DNA of 64,000 bases from assembly GCA_037349315.1 (NCBI GenBank), contig JBAIAC010000048.1, positions 34,846,501-34,910,500 of the forward strand, given 5' to 3'. This document shows positions 1 to 39,084 of the stretch, one piece after another. The position numbers and the translations under genes are program-made. How positions within the stretch are numbered: the first letter of the stretch is position 1; each line of letters begins with the position of its first letter. The stretch comes from Chelydra serpentina. Lineage: Eukaryota; Chordata; Testudines; Chelydridae. The notes beneath the pieces are model-generated. The model did not search any database, was not told the DNA's origin, and was given only the letters and a program-made list of their open reading frames with translations.

Positions 1-677
1 TTGTTTTTTAAAATACTAGTTAGAAATACTTTTCAGTGCAATAACATATGACAAATACGGCACATCACAACCTGGCCTTTGGTGCACAAAGGTGGGTGAG
101 GACGAAAGGGTGCAGAAACCCTTTTCTCCCCAAACATGCAGCCAGACAGTATCCCATGGCACTGGCAGGTCTAGCTTTCAAACTTATGCAGACTCTGGAG
201 GCCTGCTTCACCACTGAGTTACCCCAATTTTATGCCAGGGTAATTCAGTAGATTTCAATGGAATTACACTGGCATAAAACTAGAATAATGCCGGAGGAAT
301 AGCAGACACTGAAGTTTTGGAATGGAAATTTTCTGTCAAATAATTTCCATTTATTGTCAGTCTATTTTAAAGATATTCAGCCTTGAATACATTGTGTAAG
401 TCAGATCAGGCTTGAAAAGTCGTATCAGGGTTTGGCTTTGTTCATACTAAAACTTTGAAATAAGAAATACTCAATTGCTAAATGAATGTCTTGATTTGTT
501 GCTGCCTTTGATAATGAATTAGATAGAAACTTTGCATACAATATGGAACACTTTTCATTTTGGTAAATGGAGGATCTAAACTAGACTTAGTTTTTCTTCA
601 TCTTATGTATGAGTTTAATCACAGCACTTAGGTGACTCAACTGTCACTACTTGCAAACTACTGCTTGTGTTACTCAC
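1..677 (-). other. COL1A2 intron 29 (partial)
   Basis: No Gly-X-Y coding sequence. A degenerate hairpin, TTATGCCAGGGTAATT paired with AATTACACTGGCATAA, lies at 225-282. Otherwise unrecognised. Confidence 0.6.
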
Positions 678-27768
<27,091 letters not shown>

Positions 27769-27772
<4 letters not shown>

Positions 27773-27791
27773 GTCTAGTTGCTAGACATGC
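27769..27791 (-). promoter_or_regulatory. Start-codon stem-loop of type I collagen mRNA
   Basis: GCATGTCTAG and CTAGACATGC form a perfect 10-bp stem with a 3-nt CAA loop around the main ATG. COL1A1, COL1A2 and COL3A1 mRNAs carry a stem-loop here that binds LARP6 and coordinates translation of the two type I chains (established for mammals). The known structure has internal unpaired bases, so the drawn 10-bp helix may not be the functional fold. Confidence 0.85.
27775..27789 (-). promoter_or_regulatory. Upstream ORF 2 in the COL1A2 leader (MSSN-stop)
   Basis: A four-codon ORF that stops two bases before the main ATG and sits inside the stem-loop. The distance to the main ATG is too short for ordinary reinitiation, so it probably acts with the hairpin. 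Confidence 0.65.
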
Positions 27792-27832
27792 AGACTCCTT
27801 GTGTTGCAGAGCCCCTGGTCGGTGGTTAGATA

Positions 27833-27853
27833 TTACCTATGGGACGCAGGCAT
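27833..27853 (-). promoter_or_regulatory. Upstream ORF 1 in the COL1A2 leader (MPASHR-stop)
   Basis: A six-codon ORF with its own stop, about 60 nt before the main ATG. A short ORF at the same position is present in the human leader as I remember it. It probably lowers or tunes initiation at the main ATG. Confidence 0.65.
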
Positions 27854-27930
27854 ACAGTCGTGGCGAGTAACTCCAAACTTAGCAGAAACCTGCTGCCCGG
27901 GATGCTAAAATAATAAAGCCCCGCTCGGCC

Positions 27931-27939
27931 GTATTTATA
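27931..27939 (-). promoter_or_regulatory. COL1A2 TATA box
   Basis: TATAAATAC on the coding strand, 33 nt before the inferred start site. The human promoter has TATAAATA at the same place as I remember it. Confidence 0.9.
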
Positions 27940-27984
27940 CGGCAGGAGGTTCCCCGGGCTGGCGGGTCCCCGAACGCCTCGCAG

Positions 27985-27989
27985 CCAAT
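27985..27989 (+). promoter_or_regulatory. Inverted CCAAT box (NF-Y site)
   Basis: CCAAT on the plus strand, that is ATTGG in gene orientation, about 80 bp upstream of the start site. NF-Y/CBF binding at an inverted CCAAT near -80 is established for mammalian COL1A2. Confidence 0.85.
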
Positions 27990-28031
27990 GGCGGAGCAGC
28001 AGCCCTGGGGGCCCAGCGAGGCTCCCAGGCC

Positions 28032-28039
28032 GTCACGTG
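28032..28039. promoter_or_regulatory. E-box GTCACGTG
   Basis: A CACGTG palindrome with a 5' GT flank, about 130 bp upstream of the start site. Such sites bind USF or MiT-type bHLH-ZIP factors. No role at this gene is shown. Confidence 0.4.
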
Positions 28040-28105
28040 CTCCTTATCTCCGACCTGCCCCGGCAGCTTTGGCAGCAGCTGGGGGGCGAGGGGGGGCCGG
28101 AGCGA

Positions 28106-28114
28106 GGGCGGGGC
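28106..28114 (+). promoter_or_regulatory. GC box (Sp1-type)
   Basis: GGGCGGGGC inside a G-rich stretch about 200 bp upstream of the start site. Sp1 sites in the proximal promoter are established for mammalian COL1A2. Confidence 0.55.
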
Positions 28115-28153
28115 AGAGGGCTGGGGGGTGCGGCGGGCGGCCGGGGGGGGGGG

Positions 28154-28226
28154 CAAATTGGTTCCATTCTTCGTGAGGACGTGGCCACTTTGAGGCTTTA
28201 AAAAGGAAAATCTGACTCGCTGTCTG
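28154..28226 (-). promoter_or_regulatory. Conserved distal COL1A2 promoter block with SMAD/AP-1-like element
   Basis: In gene orientation the block reads CAGACAGCGAGTCAGA, then TTTAAAGCCTCAAAGTGG, CCACGTCCTCA and GAATGGAACCAATTTG. The same words occur in the same order in the human promoter as I remember it, inside the region that answers to TGF-beta. CAGAC is a SMAD-type box, GAGTCA is AP-1-like, and ACCAAT is a second CCAAT motif. Spacing to the start site (about 250-320 bp) is slightly longer than in human. Confidence 0.75.
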
Positions 28227-29248
28227 GTTTGGCTTCCCCGTTGGGGTGGGGGGTGCGGGGGGCTGGGAGCTGCCAGCCGGCTCGGGAGCTTTCGAGCTGC
28301 CGCCGGGAAGCTGCTTTCAAAGCAGGAGCTGTCCAGGTCCTGCGATACCTCGCGCCCTGCCCGGCTCAAGGTGGGTGGGGAAGGGGAAAGCTGGATCGGG
28401 CTGGAGCTTGGGCTGGATTTGCTCCCCAGGCTCCCACGCGGCAGCAGCACAAGGCAGAGGCTCCTGCCGACCCCATCAGATCCAGAGCCCCACGCGTCAC
28501 CGCACTACTGCACCCCAGACCCCTGATCCGCCACCTGCAGCCAGCCCCAGCCCCCCCATCAATAAACCACGGGGGCAGGTGCCCTGCGTCCCGCCGCCTG
28601 GCACAGCAGCACCTCGCCTGCATCTGTTCAAAGCAGAATTCATTTCCAGACGAGCCTGCTTCTGTCCCAGGCGGTGACGCCAGCCAGGACCCGGGGCCCC
28701 CCCGTGTTCTCCTCCCTCGGTTTTTGCAGCGGGACAGGCGGGGGGCGCTGGGGTTCAGCTAAATTCCCACCCCACTGGCAATGTCCGTGCCACCCGCAGC
28801 CCCACGGAGAGCACGGCGGGGAGTGGGAGTGTGTGTGGGTGCACAGCTGTCTGAGCGGTCACCAAAGAAGAAACACAGTCTGAGCAATGGTCCCCGCTGT
28901 TCGTTAGCAGCGCCCAGCCAGCAAAAGGCAGCTCCTTTAACGTCTTCTGCAACGAGCTATAAGGATATTAACATCGTTCCTGTCTGTGCTACCTGCCCCC
29001 CCTTCCTCCCATCCCCATGTGCCCTCTTTCCTCTGGAACAGAAATCCAACTGATCAGAGGTGTCACATATTTCCGACCCTTTTCAATGAAGCGCCCCGAG
29101 TCTGGGTCCCGCACATCTCTGCTCCATCACCTCCTGGTCCCCTCCCCCACCCCGTTCCTTTCAACCCCTGCCAGCTTCAGGGCTCTGGCTGGCTCCCAGG
29201 GCAACACACAAGCGGGGCAGGGGACACTAGGAGATGAGCTTTTCCCAG

Positions 29249-29370
29249 TGGGGTGACCAGACAGCAACGGTGAAAAATCGGGACGGGGGTGGAGGGAATA
29301 GGAGCCTATATAAGAAAAAGACTCAAAAATCTGGACTGTCCTTATAACATCGGGACAGCTGGTCACACTA
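29249..29370 (-). mobile_element. TAGGGTGACCA-type miniature element, copy 1
   Basis: Ends TGGGGTGACCAGACAGC and CAGCTGGTCACACTA are inverted repeats. TTTCCCAG stands on both sides (29,241-29,248 and 29,371-29,378), an 8-bp target duplication. It lies in the opposite orientation to the copies at 30,446 and 56,735. Confidence 0.85.
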
Positions 29371-30445
29371 TTTCCCAGTGCCTTGCCCCCTCTAGTACAG
29401 TGCCAGATTGTCTATGCCATGGCCTCAGCCAGAGGCACTTGGGGTTAAATCTGTCTCCAGCATCAGCAACCCGCGGCTCGCTTGTCTCTTCCCCGGCAGC
29501 AGGCGGCCTCGCTCGCTGTGATCTGCGGTGGCTGACAGGGAAGCTGACGTGGTCATCCCCAAGTGCCAAGATTGAGTTTCCAACGGCTCAGGTCTGCCTG
29601 CCCCCGCTGGCCTGGCCCGGGACAGCCGTGGGTAGTTCAGGTGCAGCTCGCTCTGCCTCCCGCGGAGCAGTGCCCAACCCCCCTCCAGTAAGTGGCTTCC
29701 CTTCCTCAAAACCCGAAGCTTCATTAAAAGGAGCCAAGAGGAGAACAGACGCGGTGAATTGCAAAGGCAACTAGCCTCGGGGGGCTGGGATCCAAGCAAG
29801 CCGGCCCCAGCTCTCAGCAGCGGAAGGGGCCTGCGGGCTGCAGTTGCTCACAACTTCTCCCCACCCCTCTCTTTTTGTTCTTGCAAGGCAGAGACATTCC
29901 TGCTTAGACACACGAACGAGCAGCAACAGGTCCCCGCTTTCCCAAAAGGCTGCTGTATACCTGGGGCAGGGCAGCCGTGACTCCCGCTGAAGGCAGCTCA
30001 GAGGAGCCCATGGCAGAGGAAAGCAGCCGGCCTTTGGAGATGCTAACTCTGCGCACTGGAGATGCACGTCTGCTCTTTGAGCTCTTGTTTTCCTTCCCTG
30101 ACCCTTGCCGAAATGGTCAGATTCTAGGTGTATATTGAAGCGCCACTGTGTTCGGCCGGGTAGTGGGGAAATGGGAGCTGCTGCAGGCACTGGACATTGG
30201 CAGAAAGCACCTCACTTTGTAGTGGATACAGCAGCGTCGGAGGTTTAACGGGCACGCCACACTGGCTCAGCAGCTAATGCCACGTTGGTTTATTTGAAAT
30301 GCTCTATGCCGTAGCGTTACCAGAACCGGTCAAAGGAGAAATTAGTGACCTCTGGCTCATCGCTGTGGAAGTGTATTTATATCCAGACCAATACTCGGTC
30401 ATGGTATGGGACTTGCTCTAACAAACTAGAGCACTGACGCTAAAA
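29371..30445. other. GC-rich flank upstream of COL1A2, no gene found
   Basis: GC-rich up to about 30,200, with open frames on both strands but no domain, splice pattern or start context that supports a gene. Confidence 0.5.
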
Positions 30446-30570
30446 TAGGGTGACCAGATGTCCGGATTTTATAGGGACAGTCCCGATTTTGGGGTCTTTT
30501 TTCTTATATAGGCTCCTATTACCCCTCACCCCCTGTCCCGATTATTCACACTTGCTGTCTGGCCACCCTA
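30446..30570 (+). mobile_element. TAGGGTGACCA-type miniature element, copy 2
   Basis: Begins TAGGGTGACCAGATGTCC and ends TGTCTGGCCACCCTA. GCTAAAA stands on both sides (30,439-30,445 and 30,571-30,577). It is 125 bp and non-coding, the best-preserved copy together with the one at 56,735. Confidence 0.9.
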
Positions 30571-30577
30571 GCTAAAA

Positions 30578-33500
30578 ACATGCATCACAAACAAACCTTC
30601 ATACTTTTACCTAAAACATCTAATTATACCTATTCTGGCTAAAGGATAGCTTTAAATCATGTATTCATTTGACAAAATACACTCTACCACACAACAGCAG
30701 GAAAAATTAGCCCAGAGGAGGTGCTGAGAGCTATTTAACCAAAGTGTAATCCCTAGATGATGGAATACACTTCAAGCCCCCAACACTCCTAGTTCCACCA
30801 CCTATACCAGACAAACAGAATATAATACAGTAATAAAACAATACTTAGCATAAAACCTTAAATGCTATCTGCAGTCTGTGTATTTCATATGTGTGATAGT
30901 GACTGAAATACAATATGACAAAAAAGAGAACCTAATTAACATATTTCAGCCCTTTATATTTAAATTTTACTCTCACGTATACCAGGGTAAATCCAAAGTG
31001 ACTCCTCTGGGTCCAAAGAAGTTGAAAAACAAGGTGTGAAAGAAGACCCAAGAGGCAGAATTTTTCTTAAACTGTATCAAACTCACTCAGTGAGGCTCAT
31101 GTCAAGAAAAAAAACAATAAGGATGTTCCTGACACTATTATTCACAATAAATAGTACTTTATGCTTGGGGTAGTCCCTCTGAAATCAATCATCTGACTCT
31201 GTGACCTGGTAGTGTCTCTTTGCTGCATTAAAATATAATTTTGACTCTAAATGATTTCAGTAGGAGCATAAATCACTATACACCAAACAGGTGGGTTGAA
31301 TCTGTTCACATAAAGTAATTTCTAATTCATCTGAATTATTTCAGATAAAAGGTGGCCTGTCTATCTTAGTGTATTAAAGGCCTAGGAGGACACATCCAAC
31401 ATGGGGTTCTGTGCTGGTGCAGAAATCCAGTCACATGGAGCATCTTGCAGGACTGGGATTAAAATGCCAAATTCCATATCAGCCAGCATCTTGTGGGGTA
31501 AAAAAAAGTAATTTATGTAAATATAGATTCTGCTGTCTGATTTGCAGGGCTCCTCCATGGTGTGGGAGAAGGTTCACCTGCCCATTTCCACAACCATTCA
31601 AAAAACATCTACACTAGCCTGCCCTTGTTTTGGTGACAGGGATTTTTCACCTCCCACACTTTCAGATCTGGGTGGGGATGCCAGGGGCAGGAGGGGGAAT
31701 GACACCATTGCCAGCGCTTCATCACCACACGTGAGCTGTAAAGTCAGCTGGCTCTGAGACAGGAGTGATCCAGCAGAGGGAGATGAAGAAACCTCTTACA
31801 TGAGCTGAGGAACGAAGTGGTCCTTCAGCAAGTGTAGTAGCTTTGTTGGACTGTCCTTCCCTAAGAGGAAGGGCAACCAATCAGCATAGCTTTTCCCTAC
31901 TGACTGGTGGATTTCTCCATCAGACCCATAGCAGGTTTGGAGAAACTACAGTCAAGGAGGAAGCTCTTTATTGCACCAGTGTAATCTTAAGTAGTTCAAT
32001 TGGAGCTCAGTGTAGGGTAAAAAAATCTGCCTTGTACATGTGTAGGAGAAAAACGTTTTTCTCCGCTCTCAGCAGCCATGCTGGGGCCACTCGCAGTTGG
32101 GCCCTTTGTGCCTGGCCTGTTCTGCTGTCCAGTTCGTGGGTCCAGGACAAAGAACTCAATTTTTCTCTACCCCCGTTAGGGTGACTTGGAGCCCTTCTGA
32201 GTGATTAGGTGGAAGTAGTTCTTGTGCTTCTTTCTGGACAGAGATTGTACCTGGCAGCTGCACAGAGGGAGTAGGGAACAGAGGTAAGACTTGAGATATC
32301 TGTCCCTTGTGCATCCACACATCAGCCAGACACAATTTGGGCTATAGTGAGTATAGCACATTCTGAATGGTATTCTCAGACTCATAGCTGACCTTTGGGG
32401 CCAATGAAGCCGTGGGCCATCCTGATTTGGGGGAGGTAGACATGTAAGGGAGAAGCTCAGCTTTCTGTTCTTTACTAAAGTGAATCGCCAGCTCTTTTCT
32501 TTCTTGGGCTGGTGAAAAGGGAGAAGGGTTAGAGAGATCTCTTCTTCTCTTCCACCACACACACATTCTAAGTTAAGTAACATTCATTCATTTTGGGGTG
32601 TGTCTGAAAGAATCATCATTCCTATTCTCCTTAAAAGAGAATCTGATCCCCCTTTCCCAAAGACTTCAGGCTGGTCTTATTCATATTGATGTGATCATGG
32701 CATACAGCAATTGGGTATGCTCAGGAGAAGGTGGAAAACGTTGCTTCGCAAGTCTACTCAAGAATGCTAAGGCCATCTCGGATGCTTGGAAAGATCAAAG
32801 TGTTTCCGAAGAACACTGGGTCTCCAGTGAATTCTCTCTCCTTTTGGAACCACACTGTGAAGTGGAAAATAATGGCTATTGCAAAGTTCTTACTTTGTAA
32901 ACACTTTTGCTAGCATAGGCACATTGAAATTCATTGGAAAGAGTAACATGACATCCCTTGCAGCCTTTAGTATAACAGAAATGTCTTGACCAACCAGCCC
33001 TAACTAAAAAAAAAGAGAAAATGGAGAAAAATATAGTACCAGCCACCCAACTCTAGGGATTCATTTTTACATTACATCTTATTCAGCATTTGAAGAAATT
33101 ATCTTGTCTAAACACACTGTAGCCAGCAATGCCCTAGGCAGAATTCAAACTGAAATGGCTAATAATACAAAATATCCCCTGACAACTCTGCTACAAAAGC
33201 AAGCTTAGAAAGATAGGAGCTTCCAGAGGAAGCCAAATGAGATTTATTTCTTATAGATATGCTACAGGATAGAAAATTATTAAAAAAGATCATGTAAATG
33301 GTCAGAAAGATAGAGTTCTTTGCAATAAGTTCCAGTGAGAGGATTCACTCATGGAAAGAGTAATTTTCCCCTACTTGTTTCTTCAAAGAACTATAAGCTA
33401 ATCCTCAGGCCATTACTGAATTTCTACTTCAATTTGAAATAGTTGTCCAGTCCATTAGTTTAATCCAGTATGGCAAATCCTTTGTTCCTAGAAAATGCAC

Positions 33501-34495
33501 TACTACAGAGCTATAGTATGCTGAGAAGAAAGAGTCTACATCTCTGAAACCACCCCTCCATAAATAGAGATGGCCTTTACCACTGGTTGGAATGCTCTTG
33601 GAGTCCAATTCACCTCCCACTGAAGTCAATAGGAGGTCCTTGCTGTCTGTCACCAGGATTGAGCTGTTCGGGGACAACAAGACCTTCTTGGAGGAGGGCA
33701 ATTCAACTCTAGTACTCATTCACAATGGAAGTCAAAATTGGTCCTTTAGGACTCAATACAAAAACACATTTATTTCCTGAGCTGGCTGGGGACTGATTGC
33801 TATTGGTTGCTAGCTTCATTAATCAGCAGTGGATTTAATATCAAAGTGTCAGAAGTAGTAGGGACATGATCTCCAGCACTTGAGTTGGGGGGAGGAAACT
33901 GTTGGCAGGCCCACTGTTGCATCCTTTTGGTGGGGTGCAACTGACTTCCTGTGCTTCACTGGTCTCATTCTGTAAATAATTGTGCTGCAAGAGCCAAGGT
34001 CTTGTCTTTTCCCAGTCCCTCCCTACCGGCCCCTGGGAGAGTAGTGAAGACTGCAATTGTCTAGGTCTTGTATGGGGCATGCAAAACGAAGGGCCTTTCC
34101 TCCTCACTGTGCATCCATGCAAGGACATCCATGAACAACTTTATCCTTTATAAACATTGCATACTTCTCAATGGAGATCAGGTCAAATTCATTCTTGGTA
34201 TAACTTCCATGAAGTTACATCAGAGAACAACTTGGCGCACTACATGATGAGATTGTCACTGACAAGTCTAGGTGCTATATTTCAGCTTCCCTACATAATT
34301 TTCTGTATTTTACTTTGTAATTTAATTTCCTCAATTCTTTCTATTCCTCCTGCTTTGCAACAGTGAAGAGATTAATAACAGAGACATCTCCCTCCATTAG
34401 CTTAACAGTGAAGAGAGGAGCAAAAAATGCCTTATTCATTCAGTAGCCATGGAATTTTTATTAAAGCAGCCCCAGAAGGAAAGAACTTTCTGATT
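30578..34495. other. Intergenic stretch, no gene found
   Basis: Mostly AT-rich. A short fragment near 30,760-30,800 (CTTCAAGCCCCCAACACTCC, then AGTTCCACCACC) resembles the element at 51,460. A CACTGAAGTCAATAGGAGG word near 33,618 marks another decayed hairpin repeat. Nothing else recognised. Confidence 0.45.
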
Positions 34496-34609
34496 GGGTA
34501 AAATTTTCAAAAGTGTCAAAGTAATGTAGGAGCCTAAGTCTCACTGATGAGATTTGGGTGCCTAAGTCTCTTTTAAACATGAGACTTAAGCACTTTGAAA
34601 ATGTTACCC
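34496..34609. repeat. Palindromic miniature element
   Basis: GGGTAAAATTTTCAAAAGTG at the left pairs with CACTTTGAAAATGTTACCC at the right. Inside, CCTAAGTCTC and GAGACTTAAG also pair. The type, with GGGTAAAATTTTCAAAAG ends, is common in turtle DNA as I remember it. Confidence 0.8.
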
Positions 34610-37600
34610 ATTGCCTGCAGGAATTCAGTCACTTCAGAAGCTCAATTCACTTAAATTTGCTTTCTATAAAAAAAACCCTCTGTCTTGTTTTAGATGACAT
34701 GTGCAGTTTGCAACATGTCTTTACCTGTAAAGCTGGCTATGCTAGACTGTAGATATGCATACCAAACAGGATCCAAATATGAAGGATCCATATCCAAGGG
34801 AAGGTGCTCACTAGATGACATTAGGAAGATTTTTTTCTAAATAGCCAGTTATATTCTTTTTATTTTGACTAGAAATTATTTTGTGTTTGCAAAGACGATT
34901 TTGTACAGAGATATGGAAAACTTCAATTGTTAATATTTTAATACTTTGGGATTTAGATGGCGGCATCCATTTTACCTTAGAAATGACTGGTTGGTTCTTT
35001 ACCAGTAATCAGCAGCTATTTTTCACCGTGCAGACACATTTTTCAATAGTTAATTTTAAGGCAAAGTACAGTTTGGTAAACCCTCAGAATTTAGCCAGTA
35101 TAAATGTGGATTGCTATATTTATTGTATCCTGCCACAATAGGGATGGAAATGCCTAAATTATACTATGTTTTATGCCTTTCTCAACTAAAGCACATATGC
35201 TAGTGAAACTAAGTGCAGTGCAGGAGGGTGATAATTTTTTTTTTAATTGAAAGAATTCAGTGCTATTTCCTTTTCCCACCTCAGCTGTGTGTACTGTTTC
35301 TTGCACCTCTTATTGCTGGATCCTCTCTCACTTCCTAGAAGATAATCTGTGAAGAACTGTAACAAAACTGGTAGTGGTAAAAGAGGACACAAGGCCAATC
35401 AGTCTGATGTTCACTCTTGATAAGAAACAACAATGGATATTTATGTTCCTTTATTAGGAAGTTTTTCCTTTGAGCTTAGTCTCTCTCTCCTCCCAAATTT
35501 CTTTGGAGAAGTTGCCCAATGAGTTCTTTCTTAACAGTATGAGAACAAGCCCAGCAGGTTCTCCACTAGCACAAAGAACAGAGCTACAGTCATTACTGTC
35601 TTAAGACTTCCATCTCTCCAATATCATGGGCTGTTGGCACTTACAAATAACTAAATAATAATTGTGCTGAATTAATGTGTTCTCAGGAAGAGCAACTATC
35701 ACCGCTGGTTCCAGGGAAAACAGAAGACAAAGTGGGGAGGTTGGTGGCAGCTACAACCTGATAGCCCAGGGAGAAGTGCTATTGCATGGACAAGAGGACC
35801 AGACGAAAAGGACAACTTCCCATTATTATACTGATGCGAGGACAAAATCTTAGTTTCAATGGAATAGTTCAGGACTGCTCCACTAAAACTAGCCATCCTA
35901 CTCAAATGTGACACAAATTCTAGCATGACAGTCAATCAACAGGTTTCTGGATGGTAGTAGCTGTTAGTTCATTTATGTACAGTATTTCCCATCTTCTCTT
36001 AAACCCTCAAATGCTATACATTGTGTAGGGGCCAAGAGGCTTCCCGGAATGCCAATAAAATCAAGGTTTGGTTCAAATCCTGACTGAAGGCTCAGATTGG
36101 TTCTTATTTTAACCAAATCATTTTGTCATTCCTTTGCTAGATGCATCAGTCCCAGCATGCACTCTCTACTTTTAAGATCCCTATCAACCAACATTTCTAG
36201 TTTAGGTCAATGGTCATACTTTAATACAGAGACAGACAATTTTTATATGGCAATTTTTGAAGGTTCACTTTCCTAACAGCAAATTAGGAAGCAAGCTGTT
36301 TTTTAGAACTCTATTCACCTCACCTCTAGACCATTTTCTAGTGTTATAAACCATCAACTGGAACTTAAAAAGAACTCGCACCATTGGTCTGACTCTGTTC
36401 CCATTGAAGTAACTGAACGGCAAATCCCATTGACTTCAATGGTTAGGGTTTTACAGTTACTTCTCTGTCTACTTTAAGCACCACATAAAGTTAGTTTTGT
36501 TGGCCCTTTCTATTTACCAGGCTGACAAATTTAGTATTGACAGGATTCTGATCTATAGTAGAAGCAAAAAGGACATAAAAACTAAGAAAGTACTTTTAAA
36601 AGGATTCTCAACCTCAAAAAAAAAACCAAAACCAAAACAAAACCACCACAATAAAAACAATTGGTCAAAAAAACAGGTTAAATAATAGCAAGTCAGAAGC
36701 CAATAGAATTCCACCAGGGAAGAATTTGCTGCTTCAGATTTAATTTAGTAGGTTGGAAATGGCTCTTTTAAAATTTTTTACACCTTTACTACTGTCGTTT
36801 TATACAGGTCCTTTTATGAAGAAAAGAAGGTAGTGTACTACATCTCACAAGCAATCCTGATGAGCATACACACTTTTATACTTATGAAGATACTGAGAAG
36901 ACACACAGTAATGATGAGTGTGTGTGAATTCTAAATGCACTGACAAGTCTCTAATATTACAGTATATTTTGGTTCAGTCTGCTTGGTGAACACTTTCAAT
37001 AAGCAGATTACTGAAATGGCGCTCACCCCCATTTAAGGCACAGATGTGCCTTTTGTGATGTGGTTGGTGCAGAGCTACCCTACCCCCAGAGGAGCACCAG
37101 GAATTAATCCAGCTCAACAGCAGGATGTAGACTCCAGCGTTCACTGTGAGTGTCCCTTTGCAGCATACAGCAGACGACCCTCTGTATGCACCAGTCCTGC
37201 TCTGTGCACTGGTGTGGGCCATGACAACAACATCTCCTCTCCACCCCTTTGGGGCTCTGGGGGCCCCTAGGAGTATAGTAAGACCAGTGCCTATGTGCCC
37301 TTGGACACAGGAAATGTAATTGTGCCTCGCAGCCTGGCCCTTTCACACACAAAGTGAAGGCTCTTTCCACTCTCCCTGCACTGAATATCCATATAAGATT
37401 CTGGCCCAAACTGTCTTTTAGAAGGCAGGGGAGTGTGTGAAATAATAAGCAGTTTCTATTAGAACTTTTCCAATCACGCTCCCCCATACCATTCACAGGA
37501 TTTGTTGTGCCCCTCCCTCCCTTACTTGTAATGTGAAACTAGGTTTTTTTGCATTACTTGTAATCTGAAACTGTTTTTCAGATTGGAAGGTGGAGGGGAA

Positions 37601-38880
37601 ACACAGAGATGAGCCCATTCATTGGGTTTACTGTTAGAACATCTGACTCATTCAAGAGGTCCTGGGCTCTCAACTATTATTATCTATGTCTTAATATCAC
37701 TTATTAATCATTAAACGAGTTTTTAAATTAACGAGACTCAAAATTAATTTTAAAGGCACAGTAAGCCTTCTGTAATGATGAAACTTATCAAATTGTTGAA
37801 AATAAGCTAGCATGTGCTTTTATTTGTATGTTTGTTCTTTAAAAGGGTAAAAGGCTGATGTTTCTTAGCCACCTTCACCTCAGAGAATCTCTTGCACCCC
37901 CCAGTTTGTGCACCCTGGTATTAGACCTTAGTGCTCTCATAACAGGTTTTTCATTGGCAATGTAATTATTCAGGTTTTGTGCAGGGCAAGCTACTGGCTA
38001 GTCTACGCCAAGAAATGTGGCCATTGATGTGCTGTGACAGTGCTGAGAGGCTTTTCAATAACAGGTTTAGAGATATTTAAGTAGCTGACCCTCTCTGCCT
38101 AAAGGCTATGAAAAATAAAAATGTAAGAATGAGTGACTAGCATAAGAGAGATCTTGAATAGCACACTGGAGCAGTTGAGCACTTTATTATTAGGTACATG
38201 TATTAGATAGAATCTCATAAAAAAGATCACATCCAAGAATTTGACAGTTCAGTGGGATGTATACCTGGCTACTAATGTCCACTATTTATTTGTTTTCTGT
38301 AACATTTCAAATTTTATGTGCTAGAATCCATAAATTGCTCACAGAATATATATACCCTCCCCATCTCTATGTTAGCTCAGTGAGAAAAGTACAGTTTTTT
38401 TCTTCAGTTCCCTAACTTAAATGTAGTTGAAGTTATCAGAAAAATTCACCAATGACCTGAGGGTAAGAACAGAAAATTCTAGCTGAACAGGCAATATTTT
38501 TTCCAGGAAGTTATGAACATCCAGGATAAAAATGCAAATATATTGCAACATTAACTCTAATTGTGTCTGTCTGCAGGTTGTATAATGATCTGTTTCACTT
38601 TTTGGTTCTCATATATTATTATAATATTTGGGTTTGGGTTCCCAACACTTCTGGGGAATATTGAAATACCAAAGAATTCCATGAAAATATTTCTAATCAT
38701 ATTAGGTTTTGAACAGAATCTTGTTTATTTACAAAATATATATGATTAGGTCTAAACTACTTTTAGTAGTGTCCTAGTGTGCCAGCCATAAAAGCTAAAA
38801 TTAAGTTTTCTGAGAAAAAGTAAAGTACACAATGTAATTAGTAGAGATGTGCTGAGGAGGCCGTATTGTTTCTTTGCAAC
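34610..38880. other. Intergenic stretch, no gene found
   Basis: AT-rich sequence. A decayed hairpin repeat at 36,380-36,450 (CCCATTGAAGTAAC and CCCATTGACTTCAATGG) and a GC-richer patch at 37,040-37,300 of unknown nature are the only structured parts. Confidence 0.45.
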
Positions 38881-38888
38881 ATCTAATT

Positions 38889-39076
38889 CAGTGGTGGGCA
38901 ACCTGTGGCCCGCGGGCTGCACGCGGTCCGCACGCGGTCCGTCAGGGTAATCCGCTGGCAAGCCATCAGACCGTTTGTTTACATTTGCACTGCCGCCCGC
39001 AGCTCCCAGTGGCCGCGGTTTGCCGTTCCCGGCCAATGGGAGCTGTGGGAAGTGGGCCATAGGCTGCTCACCACTG
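38889..39076. mobile_element. Non-autonomous hAT element with 8-bp target duplication
   Basis: Ends CAGTGGTGGGCAACCTGTGG and (reverse complement) CAGTGGTGAGCAGCCTATGG match at 16 of 20 positions. The 8-bp ATCTAATT is duplicated exactly at 38,881-38,888 and 39,077-39,084. GC-rich interior with a tandem 11-bp word GCACGCGGTCC (twice). No transposase. Confidence 0.92.
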
Positions 39077-39084
39077 ATCTAATT

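Larger units (their letters stand above)
27773..27906 (-). other. COL1A2: COL1A2 5' untranslated region
   Basis: About 134 nt from the inferred start site to the ATG. The start site is placed at the A of TTTTAGCATC, 33 nt below the TATA box, by analogy with the human start as I remember it. It contains two short upstream ORFs and a start-codon stem-loop, all in the same places as in human. Confidence 0.75.
27950..28620. promoter_or_regulatory. CpG-rich promoter and 5' flank of COL1A2
   Basis: GC- and CpG-dense sequence starts near the TATA box and continues upstream past 28,600. It includes G-rich runs at 28,081-28,153. Short open frames on both strands here are expected from the base composition and show no domain or splice context. 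Confidence 0.6.

Noticed and set aside
1..677. Exon 30 of COL1A2
   Set aside because: I looked for a 45-bp Gly-X-Y exon with splice sites and found none in this interval.
27935..28762. Long overlapping open frames (up to 177 codons) on both strands upstream of COL1A2
   Set aside because: They follow from the high GC content. They overlap each other and the promoter, are Pro/Ala/Arg-rich without domains, and lack splice or start context.
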